From contig NC_013943.1 of the NCBI RefSeq assembly GCF_000025725.1, forward strand, positions 620,001-684,000: 64,000 nucleotides of DNA. Reading direction: 5' to 3'. A model generated the notes under the pieces. It was not told the origin of the DNA. It did not search any database and saw only the letters and a list, made by a program, of their open reading frames with translations. The DNA is from Denitrovibrio acetiphilus DSM 12809 (GTDB taxonomy: Bacteria > Chrysiogenota > Deferribacteres > Deferribacterales > Geovibrionaceae). Both the position numbers and the translations under genes were made by a program. This document shows positions 56,950-64,000 of this stretch, piece after piece; the stretch's first letter is position 1; every line of letters begins with the position of its first letter.

Positions 56950-57294
56950 ATGGCAGTAGTATACCCTGCGTTTGAGAACATATTGCGTTCTAAGCAAAAG
57001 TTAGAAGATGGTGAATTATATTTGCTAGAATCTCTAGCGAAGAGCTTGCCTGCAGATGTAGAGATCTTTTTCCAACCATTTGTTGAGGGAGATCGTCCTG
57101 ACATTATCTTGTTACAAAAAGACGTGGGCTTGACTATCATTGAGGTGAAAGACTGGAATCTAAATTTATATGACGCAAGAACTGGTAAGGACTGGAATAT
57201 AAAATCAAATGGAAAAATAATAAGGTCTCCATTGCAGCAATTAGATACATATAGACGTAACTTTTTTGAAATATATGTCAATGATATTTTAATA
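56950..57294 (+). pseudogene. NERD-domain protein, 5' part (split by IS4)
   Basis: First 115 residues: 'VYPAFENILRSKQKLEDGELYLLESLAKSLPADVEIFFQPFVEGDRPDIILLQKDVGLTIIEVKDWNL', a NERD nuclease-related domain with the acid residues of a PD-(D/E)xK-like site (D in RPDIIL, E-x-K in IIEVKDW). The IS4 at 57295 interrupts after 'FEIYVNDILI'. With one TAATA removed the frame continues at 58823 as 'KAIKDNRFEKCIRTYVYFHNSS', so the original gene was intact here before insertion. NERD proteins often belong to defence or conjugative elements. Confidence 0.85.
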
Positions 57295-58822
57295 ACTCAA
57301 GTTTCGCATCTTGATATAGTGCGATAACTTGTTGTTATAGCTAGGATAACAATAGAAAAAGTCTCCCATAAATGGTATATTGATTTTCAAAGAACAATTA
57401 CATCAAGGAGACTTTTTCTATGCTTGAGAATAAATCATGGCAGTCTGAAATACAAGCGGCATTATGGAAAGAATTTGAGATACTCCGAGTGATGAAGGCT
57501 TTGCAGCTTCGTACAATTGCCTATAGGTGCGGTATTTCAAAGAATCAGGGCGTTGAGCCATTTTCGATTCTTGTGGCTTTAGTTTTTCTGACTTTTCTCG
57601 GCAAAAGCGTTCATCATTTTGTTTCCCATTGCCGGAACAGTCTATTTGATTTAGGCGGTAAAGATGTTTTTTATCGTTTAAGTACACGTACAAGTATCAA
57701 TTGGCGGCGTTTTATGATGGATATATCGCTTAATGTGATCAGATATTTCAAATCATTCAGCAGCTGGCAGCAGCGTGTTCTTGTAATTGATGACACAGTA
57801 ATTCAGAAAGCCGGCAAAAAGATAGAAGAAGTATCATGGGTGTTTGACCATAGCAAAGGTAAAAGCGTGAAAGGCTTCAGTGCTGTTGTGCTTGGCTGGA
57901 GTGATCGTGCGTCATTTGTCCCTGTAGATTTTGCTTTGCAGCGAAGCAGCAGAAAAGTATTCAAACAATCGACAGAAATTGAAATGGATAAGCGGATGCT
58001 GGCGTGGCATCGTCGACAGGAAGCAGTAAAAGACAAACCAACACTGGTAAAGGAAATGCTTAAACGGGCGAAACAGAAGGGTCTGGATGCTGGGGCTGTT
58101 CTGTTTGACAGCTGGTACTGTATGCCGAGGCTGGTGTCGTCAATTTATAATGAGATAGGCTATGACGTGATTGCCATGCTTAAAACTACACCGACATTGA
58201 CTGTTGCTGTAAATGGCAAGGTATACTCAACCAAACGCTTATGGGAATGTGTTGTTCCAGATTTGATTAAGGCAACAGTAACAATTGGCAAAGATCGGGT
58301 GTCTGTATCTTCCATCAATGCTTTTTTCGGTTCAACTCTGGTTAAGCTGGTCTTCTGTCAGCCATCTGAGAAAAGTAAATCAAAGAAGCCTATTATTCTA
58401 CTGTCTACGGATACATCTTTGACATCGGCAAAAATAATTGAAACCTATGGTCAGCGTTGGGCAGTAGAAGTGTTGTTTAAAGATGCCAAGAGCAAGCTTT
58501 TCTTTGGGAAAAATCAATCCAGAACCTTTGAGGCTACTATTTGCTTCCTAACACTATCGCTCGTTAGGTTTATCATCCTGAGCTATATGGAACGGATAAA
58601 TGGTGATTTCCGTCACAAAGGCAGTCTGTATGAGGGTCTGCGTTATGAGGTCGAAGAACTGAATATTCTGGCGTTTATGGAAAAATTCATAAACCGATTA
58701 TTATCAATAATTGATGGAGCAAAGGAAACATTTACAGTTTTTATGAATAAATTGGCTGGAATACAGGAAATGGTAAGGCTTTCAATACAGAATCTGATGT
58801 TTCAAAGGTGCGAAACTTGAGT
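57295..58822 (+). mobile_element. IS4-family element, complete (copy 2)
   Basis: A 1528-bp element identical in size to 21327-22854, flanked by the 5-bp duplication TAATA (57290-57294 and 58823-58827). It interrupts the NERD gene. Confidence 0.95.
57420..58820 (+). CDS. IS4-family transposase (copy 2)
   Basis: A 466-residue DDE transposase with the same Y-x2-R-x3-E-x6-K signature and both Asp regions as the copy at 21452. Differences between the copies are concentrated around residues 90-140 and near the C-terminus, rather than evenly spread, which suggests a mosaic (gene conversion with a third copy). Confidence 0.95.
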   Translation: MLENKSWQSEIQAALWKEFEILRVMKALQLRTIAYRCGISKNQGVEPFSILVALVFLTFLGKSVHHFVSHCRNSLFDLGGKDVFYRLSTRTSINWRRFMMDISLNVIRYFKSFSSWQQRVLVIDDTVIQKAGKKIEEVSWVFDHSKGKSVKGFSAVVLGWSDRASFVPVDFALQRSSRKVFKQSTEIEMDKRMLAWHRRQEAVKDKPTLVKEMLKRAKQKGLDAGAVLFDSWYCMPRLVSSIYNEIGYDVIAMLKTTPTLTVAVNGKVYSTKRLWECVVPDLIKATVTIGKDRVSVSSINAFFGSTLVKLVFCQPSEKSKSKKPIILLSTDTSLTSAKIIETYGQRWAVEVLFKDAKSKLFFGKNQSRTFEATICFLTLSLVRFIILSYMERINGDFRHKGSLYEGLRYEVEELNILAFMEKFINRLLSIIDGAKETFTVFMNKLAGIQEMVRLSIQNLMFQRCET

Positions 58823-58827
58823 TAATA

Positions 58828-59129
58828 AAAGCAATAAAAGATAATAGGTTTGAAAAATGTATCAGAACTTATGTTTATTTTCACAATTCAAGTAATCAAT
58901 CGTTACTATATTTCCTTGATCAAATTGAAGAGAAGTTAAACCAGAAATGCAAGAAATTTAGTTCTAAAATACAAGAAACAAATAGTAAGCATGATAAAGA
59001 AAGGCTTGTATCAAATTATAATAATAGTGCTAAAGCTAAAGAAAATTTTATAAATTGGGAAAGAGATAAATTTATAAGTCAGGAGACAATAAATAAAATA
59101 TCTTTGCCAAAGAAAGAATTAATAGGAAG
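58828..59129 (+). pseudogene. NERD-domain protein, middle part (cut again by IS21)
   Basis: Continuation of the interrupted NERD gene: 'KDNRFEKCIRTYVYFHNSSNQSLLYFLDQIEEKLNQKCKKF' and 'WERDKFISQETINKISLPKKELIG'. At 59130 the IS21 end begins and the rest of the gene is not found on the other side of that element. Two separate insertions have therefore broken one gene. Confidence 0.8.
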
Positions 59130-59318
59130 TGTGATTTTGCAGTTCAATTGACCCCCCTGGCGGCAAATATTTGCAGCTGAATTGACCCCCCATATTTGCA
59201 ATTCAATTGACCCCTCTGTGGTGTCAGCTTTTGTAAAAAGTTTTGTAAAAATCTCTCCTTTGTATAATGCCTCCATAGAAAATAACTATGGAGAAATTGA
59301 ATGCGAAAGGAGTACCAC

Positions 59319-60860
59319 ATGCACGACATCCTGGATATTCTACGACGCAGAAAGCATGGCGACGGCTTTAAGACGATCGCCAAGGCTCGCAAGATGTCTA
59401 GAAACACCATCAGGAAATACATAGAACTGGCTGTCACTTTGGGTTTCGAAAGTGACAGTGAGCCACCACTGGAGGAGATCGCATACGGTGTCTACCGCAA
59501 AGTATACGGAGACGGTTCTCGCCCAGTCAGTGAGTGCCGTAAAGTTCTTATTCCATACAAAGAGAAACTGGAACACTGGCTGAGTGAAGAGCGCCTCACT
59601 ATGACCAAGATTCATTCTCTTCTTAAGCGTCATGGTGTTTCTGTAAGCTATGACACACTGCGCCGCTACCTTCATGAAGATCTTGGTTTCTTTAAGCACA
59701 ACACAGTCCGCATGCCTGAAACTGCTCCAGGCGAATACGCAGAGGTTGATTTCGGTCGTCTGGGGCTTTTATATGACCCTGAGACAGACAGAAGGCGTGT
59801 GGTCCATGCATTGATAGTGACTTTGCCTTACAGCCGCTATCAGTATGTTCACCTTTGCCATAGCATGAAATTCCAGGAAGTAATCACCGGTCTGGAATCA
59901 GCCTGGGAATTCTTCGGCGGTGTTCCTGCGAAAGTGATTGTCGACAACATGAAGACAGCCATAGATAAGGCAGACCGTTATGATGCGCAGTTCAACCGCT
60001 ACTTTTATGAGTATGCTTGTTACCGTGGATTTATCATAGACCCTGCAAGGGCAGTTGCTCCGAAAGACAAGCCTAAAGTTGAAAGAAATGTATCATATGT
60101 CAGAGATAACTTCTTTAAAGGAGAGACATTCAGGAGCCTTTCCCATGCACAGGAAGCAGCAGATGCCTGGTGCAGAACTGTCTCCGGCATGCGTATACAT
60201 GGCACAACTAAAAAGCATCCCCGCATTGTATTTGATATGGAAGAGCAGGCGAATCTGCTCCCTCTGGAACAGGAGCGTTACGATGTACCTTTCTGGGGAA
60301 CCTGCAAAGTGCATCCAGACCATCATATCCGTATTCAAAGCGCTCTTTATTCTGTCCCCACTGTATACATAGGCAAAGAGGTTTCTGTAAGGCTGGACAG
60401 CAAGCTGGTTCGCATTTACCACAAAGAGCAGCAGATAAAGGTGCATAGTCGTATGAAAAAAGGTAAACGCTCAACAGACACCAGTGACTATCCTGAAGAG
60501 AAACGTGGATACACCATGAAGAGCTGTGAATATCATATTTATAAGGCTAAAGAAGTAGGTTTCTACTGCGGAGAATTTATGGAGCGTCTGCTATCCGGTG
60601 ACTTCCCATGGCAGAATCTAAGGCAGGCTCAGAAACTCATCCGGGATGCTGATAAATATGGTCATGGTCGTATGGAGCAGGCATGTCAGCGGGCAGTAAG
60701 CTTCGACCTCATCAATGTGTACAGAGTAGTAAATATAATTGAGCTCTCTATGCAGAATAATGAGGTAGAAAAATCTTCCTGTAAAGTGCTGAAACCCGCT
60801 AAATTTACACGCAATAAAAACTATTTCTACGAAGGAGGTCACGATGACACTATCAAATGA
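59319..60860 (+). CDS. istA: IS21-family transposase IstA, type b
   Basis: A 513-residue transposase: helix-turn-helix 'DGFKTIAKARKMSRNTIRKYIELA', DDE core 'PGEYAEVDFGRLGLLYDPETDRRRVVHALIVTL' (Asp), 'PAKVIVDNMKTAIDKADR' (Asp) and 'KDKPKVERNVSYVRDNF' (Glu). ATG 59319 has AAAGGAGTACCAC before it; an in-frame ATG at 59301 overlaps that site. It overlaps istB by 17 bp. Confidence 0.95.
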   Translation: MHDILDILRRRKHGDGFKTIAKARKMSRNTIRKYIELAVTLGFESDSEPPLEEIAYGVYRKVYGDGSRPVSECRKVLIPYKEKLEHWLSEERLTMTKIHSLLKRHGVSVSYDTLRRYLHEDLGFFKHNTVRMPETAPGEYAEVDFGRLGLLYDPETDRRRVVHALIVTLPYSRYQYVHLCHSMKFQEVITGLESAWEFFGGVPAKVIVDNMKTAIDKADRYDAQFNRYFYEYACYRGFIIDPARAVAPKDKPKVERNVSYVRDNFFKGETFRSLSHAQEAADAWCRTVSGMRIHGTTKKHPRIVFDMEEQANLLPLEQERYDVPFWGTCKVHPDHHIRIQSALYSVPTVYIGKEVSVRLDSKLVRIYHKEQQIKVHSRMKKGKRSTDTSDYPEEKRGYTMKSCEYHIYKAKEVGFYCGEFMERLLSGDFPWQNLRQAQKLIRDADKYGHGRMEQACQRAVSFDLINVYRVVNIIELSMQNNEVEKSSCKVLKPAKFTRNKNYFYEGGHDDTIK

Positions 60861-61590
60861 ACTGAAACAGACAGTAAAAAAACTAAGGCTGTCGGGAATA
60901 CTGGCTACTTTACCGGAACGGATGGCTTATGCCAAACAGCAGCACCTGACATATGCAGAGTTTCTTGAGTTGGTAATGCAGGATGAAGTGGACAGGCGTC
61001 TTCATAACCAGGTGGATAATCAAATGAAAAAAGCTGGTATTAACCCCTTTGAGACACTGGAGAGATATGACTTCGACGCTCCGGTGCAGGTAGACAGAGA
61101 AATGATCAAAGGACTGTTCGGTCTGAATTTTATTGAGGAAAAAGATAACGTGATGCTGTGCGGACCTGTCGGTGTTGGTAAAACATATCTGGCAAATGCA
61201 TTGGCCCACGCTGCTGTGCGAAGAGGTAAAAAAGTCCTGATGGTCAGAGCAGAGAAACTTTTTAAAAGACTGCAGCAGTCCAGAGCTGACTACTCCTATG
61301 AGAAGGCTCTGCTTGGATTTATTACTCCCGATATGCTTATTATAGATGACTTCGGACTGAAGGCATTGAATGAACAACAGTCTACTGACTTCTATGAGAT
61401 TGTTGTGGAAAGGTACGGGAGAGCATCTACTGTGATCACAAGCAACAGGGATACGGATGAATGGCTGGAACTATTCCATGACCCGATTCTCGCAAACTCG
61501 GCACTCGACAGGTTGGTGCATAATGCATACAGAGTTGTCATTGAGGGTGAGAGCTATAGAAAAATTAAATCCAGAAAAAAGTTGATTTAA
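60844..61590 (+). CDS. istB: IS21-family ATP-binding protein IstB, type b
   Basis: A 248-residue AAA+ helper with Walker A GPVGVGKT, Walker B 'DMLIIDDFGLKAL' and sensor 'ASTVITSNRDTDEWLELF'. AAGGAGGTCACG precedes the ATG. Complete. Confidence 0.95.
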   Translation: MTLSNELKQTVKKLRLSGILATLPERMAYAKQQHLTYAEFLELVMQDEVDRRLHNQVDNQMKKAGINPFETLERYDFDAPVQVDREMIKGLFGLNFIEEKDNVMLCGPVGVGKTYLANALAHAAVRRGKKVLMVRAEKLFKRLQQSRADYSYEKALLGFITPDMLIIDDFGLKALNEQQSTDFYEIVVERYGRASTVITSNRDTDEWLELFHDPILANSALDRLVHNAYRVVIEGESYRKIKSRKKLI

Positions 61591-61677
61591 AAAGGAAGAT
61601 GACGTAAACAAAAATTAAGGAGAGAGGGGGTCAATTAACCTGCAAATCAGAGGGGTCAATTGAACTGCAAAATGACA

Positions 61678-61812
61678 CCCGGATGGTGTAACCCTGATCG
61701 GTGACTAAAGATACGGCGGATCGTTTAAACTCTTCAGTGTAACTCGTGCGTTTCGGTGACATAAAAATACTCCTTATAATTTCTAAAATAAAAAGGCTTA
61801 TTGATATGTCCA
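61678..61812 (-). mobile_element. IS3 remnant (OrfA start and one end)
   Basis: On the minus strand 'MSPKRTSYTEEFKRSAVSLVTDQGYTI' is the first 27 residues of an IS3-type OrfA, cut by the type b IS21 at 61677. The outer end near 61810 (TGGACATATCAA) is IS3-like. From 61813 to 62157 no gene is seen; a TetR-like palindrome lies at 61984. Confidence 0.75.
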
Positions 61813-61983
61813 TTGTTATTAAACCACATCAAGGTAATGGATTATATTAAGACATGCAATTAGATTCTACACTTGTCTAATATATAGGTAAGCTGTTTTG
61901 TAAAATGTGATATTGTTACATCGTAAGCTTACGCACGATATTTCATTTGACACAGTTCCGATTAAGTGACATTATTCATTGAA

Positions 61984-61997
61984 TGACTGGTCAGTCA
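61984..61997. promoter_or_regulatory. TGACTGGTCAGTCA palindrome
   Basis: A 14-bp near-perfect palindrome, of the ACTGGTCAGT type common for TetR-family repressors, about 160 nt before the barrel gene. No TetR gene is in view. It may control the barrel-cytochrome operon. Confidence 0.5.
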
Positions 61998-62157
61998 GCG
62001 CTGTAATTGTCTTTATGTGTTACGGATTGTGAAGACCGCAATGATTAGGTGCATTGCAAACTACAGTATTTTCGGTTTGGTTTAATTGTTTACATACAAG
62101 CTCCGTAGCTTATACCTGAACCGAATACGACTTATCAGTCAAAATATGGAGGTTTAT

Positions 62158-63585
62158 ATGTTCAAAAGGATGATCTTTTTATCCTGCGCCTTTTTGACGT
62201 TTATGCTGATGCATGTCAGCAGTGCGTCAGCGGAAAACATGGTTACTCCAGACTTATGGTCTTATCATGTTAATGCGGGCAAAATCAGTCAGGCAACAGA
62301 AGGACTGAGCATAGGGGAGACAAGTCTGTATTTAACTCTGACTACTAGATATCGCTATAGTTCAAATGATTATGCGAATGACAGTGACATTTATCAGTAT
62401 CTCAAGACAAATTTTGATGAGGTAAGAGTTGGTACAGGAACAATCTCAGGCAAGCTGTATTTTCGTGTAGCTGAGGATCTTGATTCTGATGACAATCAGG
62501 ACTGGTCAGATTCCTCTTACTATTTTTATCGTGATGCACTCGATAAAGAGCTTCAGGAAAATGATCTTGCACCGAGGTTATATTACGGAAACCTTGTTTT
62601 CAGCGACTTCTTGGAAGGTACTAAGTTAGTGCTTGGTCGTCAGTATGTGGACAACCTGAATAATTTCCACATAGATGGCGGTGCTGCAAGCTATAGCTAC
62701 GGTGAGAAGCTTGATGTCTATATTTATGGGGGTATGACAGTAAGTTATTTTTATGAGAATGACGATGACTACCTTTATGGTGGAGGTATCACTGCCAAGC
62801 CATTTGAGAACACATCAATACAGGTCGAAGGTAACAAGCTAGAAGTTGAAGACATGGGTGATGATATGCTGTCTGCAAAGATATCCCAGCAGCTTCCATT
62901 TGGTTATGCGTACGTTAAATACGATCAGATCAATGATGCTGATCTTTTCGAAGCTGCTGGTAATTTTCGCATAGAAAAAACACGCACATCATTAAGGTTA
63001 AAATACTCCGGTCAGTATAACAAGATAGACGTTAGTGATTCTTCATATGTAGTTAATCCGTTTACCTACTCACTTATGGATAGTGAAAAATTCAGTAAAT
63101 ATAAGATTAATATCAACCAGCAAATCATTAATATGCTGTCTTTGGATTTAGGCGGAGAGTTTAAGCAGATAGACGGTGATCTAAACCGTTATAACCGCGA
63201 ATATAACAAATATACGGTAGCAGTAAATATTGATGAACTATTCCAAGGAAATTTTATAAGAATTTCTGCCGAAATGATGGACTTTGATGACTATTACAGC
63301 ACAGATGAGGAAAAAGTCCGCTTTGGTTTTCAGATGTCACAAAGGGTCTCTGAGAAGATAGATGTCTGGACGGGCATAGATCATCAGAGTTTTGTTTATG
63401 ACTATGAAGATGATGAGTATAAAGAGTCTGTAACGGTGTATTACATAGGAACTGAGTGGAGACCTCTGGGGTTTCTGTCCTGCAGTCTTGATCTTTCAGC
63501 AGAAGATACTGAAATGTACGAGGATTTATCCGACGATCTCAACACTAACTATACAGCAGAAGCTCACTTGTCTTTAATGTTTTAG
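62158..63585 (+). CDS. Outer-membrane beta-barrel protein
   Basis: A 475-residue protein with signal peptide MFKRMIFLSCAFLTFMLMHVSSASA (cleavage near residue 25), followed by alternating amphipathic strands: 'TSLYLTLTTRYRYSSNDY', 'LRLKYSGQYNKIDV', 'VRFGFQMSQRVSEKIDVWTGIDHQSF', ending 'YTAEAHLSLMF' with terminal Phe, as in outer-membrane barrels. ATG 62158 has TGGAGGTTTAT upstream; an in-frame ATG at 62086 would precede the signal peptide. It is 8 nt before a multihaem cytochrome gene, so this pair probably acts in respiratory electron or substrate transfer across the outer membrane. Confidence 0.85.
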   Translation: MFKRMIFLSCAFLTFMLMHVSSASAENMVTPDLWSYHVNAGKISQATEGLSIGETSLYLTLTTRYRYSSNDYANDSDIYQYLKTNFDEVRVGTGTISGKLYFRVAEDLDSDDNQDWSDSSYYFYRDALDKELQENDLAPRLYYGNLVFSDFLEGTKLVLGRQYVDNLNNFHIDGGAASYSYGEKLDVYIYGGMTVSYFYENDDDYLYGGGITAKPFENTSIQVEGNKLEVEDMGDDMLSAKISQQLPFGYAYVKYDQINDADLFEAAGNFRIEKTRTSLRLKYSGQYNKIDVSDSSYVVNPFTYSLMDSEKFSKYKININQQIINMLSLDLGGEFKQIDGDLNRYNREYNKYTVAVNIDELFQGNFIRISAEMMDFDDYYSTDEEKVRFGFQMSQRVSEKIDVWTGIDHQSFVYDYEDDEYKESVTVYYIGTEWRPLGFLSCSLDLSAEDTEMYEDLSDDLNTNYTAEAHLSLMF

Positions 63586-63593
63586 GAGGAGTA

Positions 63594-64000
63594 ATGTTTA
63601 AAAAACGAATTCATACCATAATCGCAATTTTGTGCATAATGTTTGTTTCTTTTGCTGTTTCCTATGCCGTTGAAACCAGTAAACCTGATTCTCATGGAGT
63701 GAACTGGATACAAGAGCATGGTGATGCCAGTACATTTAATAACAAGGAATGCATGGACTGCCACACAGATAAGTCATCCTGCATCCAGTGTCATGAAGAG
63801 GCTGCACCTAGAAATCATAATGCGTCCTGGACGCGTAGAGGTCATGGGCTGGAGGCCAAATGGGATAGAGAATCCTGCTCAACATGTCACAAGGAAGATT
63901 CGTGTATTGAGTGTCACACAAGCACTCCTCCGTCAGACCACAGGTACGGATGGAGAGAACCAACAAATGCACATTGTGGGAACTGCCATTATCCGATTCA
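63594..64000 (+). CDS. Multihaem c-type cytochrome (partial)
   Basis: At least 135 residues of a periplasmic cytochrome. A signal peptide (KKRIHTIIAILCIMFVSFAVSYA) is followed by five CxxCH haem sites in view: CMDCH (53-57), CIQCH (63-67), CSTCH (95-99), CIECH (104-108) and CGNCH (128-132), with extra His for axial ligation. The gene runs off the window. AGGAGG lies before ATG 63594, 8 nt after the barrel gene, so both are in one operon. Confidence 0.9.
   Translation, partial: MFKKRIHTIIAILCIMFVSFAVSYAVETSKPDSHGVNWIQEHGDASTFNNKECMDCHTDKSSCIQCHEEAAPRNHNASWTRRGHGLEAKWDRESCSTCHKEDSCIECHTSTPPSDHRYGWREPTNAHCGNCHYPI

Larger units (their letters stand above)
59130..61677 (+). mobile_element. IS21-family element, type b, complete
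   Basis: About 2548 bp between TGTGATTTTGCAGTTCAATT and the inverse of TGTCATTTTGCAGTTCAATT. Inner copies of (T)CAATTGACCCC are present: three at the left end, two at the right. Unlike the first IS21 it has no target duplication: left flank is the NERD gene and right flank the start of an IS3 OrfA, so DNA has been lost or exchanged. Confidence 0.9.

Noticed and set aside
59340-59699. Minus-strand frames inside istA type b
   Set aside because: They are shadows of the transposase frame, with no start signals or protein family.

Overview
The window is an AT-rich stretch of accessory DNA from what looks like a Gram-negative anaerobe. The right edge carries an outer-membrane barrel gene followed by a periplasmic multihaem c-type cytochrome, which fits an anaerobic respirer of the Deferribacterota / Desulfobacterota kind. 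The phylum is an inference; nothing here fixes a species. About sixteen insertion sequences or remnants (IS256, IS3, IS4, IS21 and IS481 types) make up roughly a third of the window, and many other genes are cut by them.

Layout. (1) 1-2646: tail of a DUF4143-type ATPase, an AbiE toxin-antitoxin pair and a Phd/RelE pair. (2) 2647-25887: an integrative element starting at a 72-bp attachment-like repeat. It carries an integrase and excisionase-like gene, a cluster of ACCCTGTCTG repeats, a lipoprotein, small regulators and a WYL-regulator / zinc-ribbon / DUF1232 / triple dynamin-like GTPase operon. A decayed nucleotidase, IS wreckage, a pseudaminic-acid-type sugar cluster and a HTH-ImmA / PIN pair follow. 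(3) 25888-about 42140: a second island starting at the same 72-bp repeat. It has a HEPN-like hypothetical pair, a DUF4143 ATPase, a second integrase/excisionase pair and a replication-type gene split by a complete IS21 element. Small lipoproteins and membrane proteins, a HigBA-like pair and a truncated GHKL ATPase complete it. (4) About 42140-61700: a plasmid-like region, apparently an inverted third element. It holds an IetAS-like AAA ATPase plus subtilase pair, a relaxase with accessory protein and probable oriT, a truncated ParA, a ParM/ParR-like pair and a NERD gene broken twice by insertions. (5) About 61800-64000: porin-like barrel and multihaem cytochrome, probably ordinary chromosome.

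The attachment repeat contains a sequence matching the 3' end of a bacterial tRNA with acceptor strand CACCCCG-A (proline-type), followed by a terminator. Three copies occur (2647, 25888, and 42176 inverted), none with a complete tRNA beside it. This is what tandem accretion of islands at one tRNA would leave. About 100 bp upstream of each copy is a pair of short direct repeats 12 bp apart, and immediately downstream of two copies is a pair 11 bp apart.

The most system-like unit is 8890-16357. A promoter and leader hairpin precede a WYL-domain regulator, a zinc-ribbon protein, a DUF1232 membrane protein and three different dynamin-family GTPases with a 2-nt gap and a 1-nt overlap between them, ending in a strong terminator. 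Its neighbourhood is full of toxin-antitoxin and defence-type genes, so a membrane-acting defence or stress role is a reasonable but untested hypothesis.
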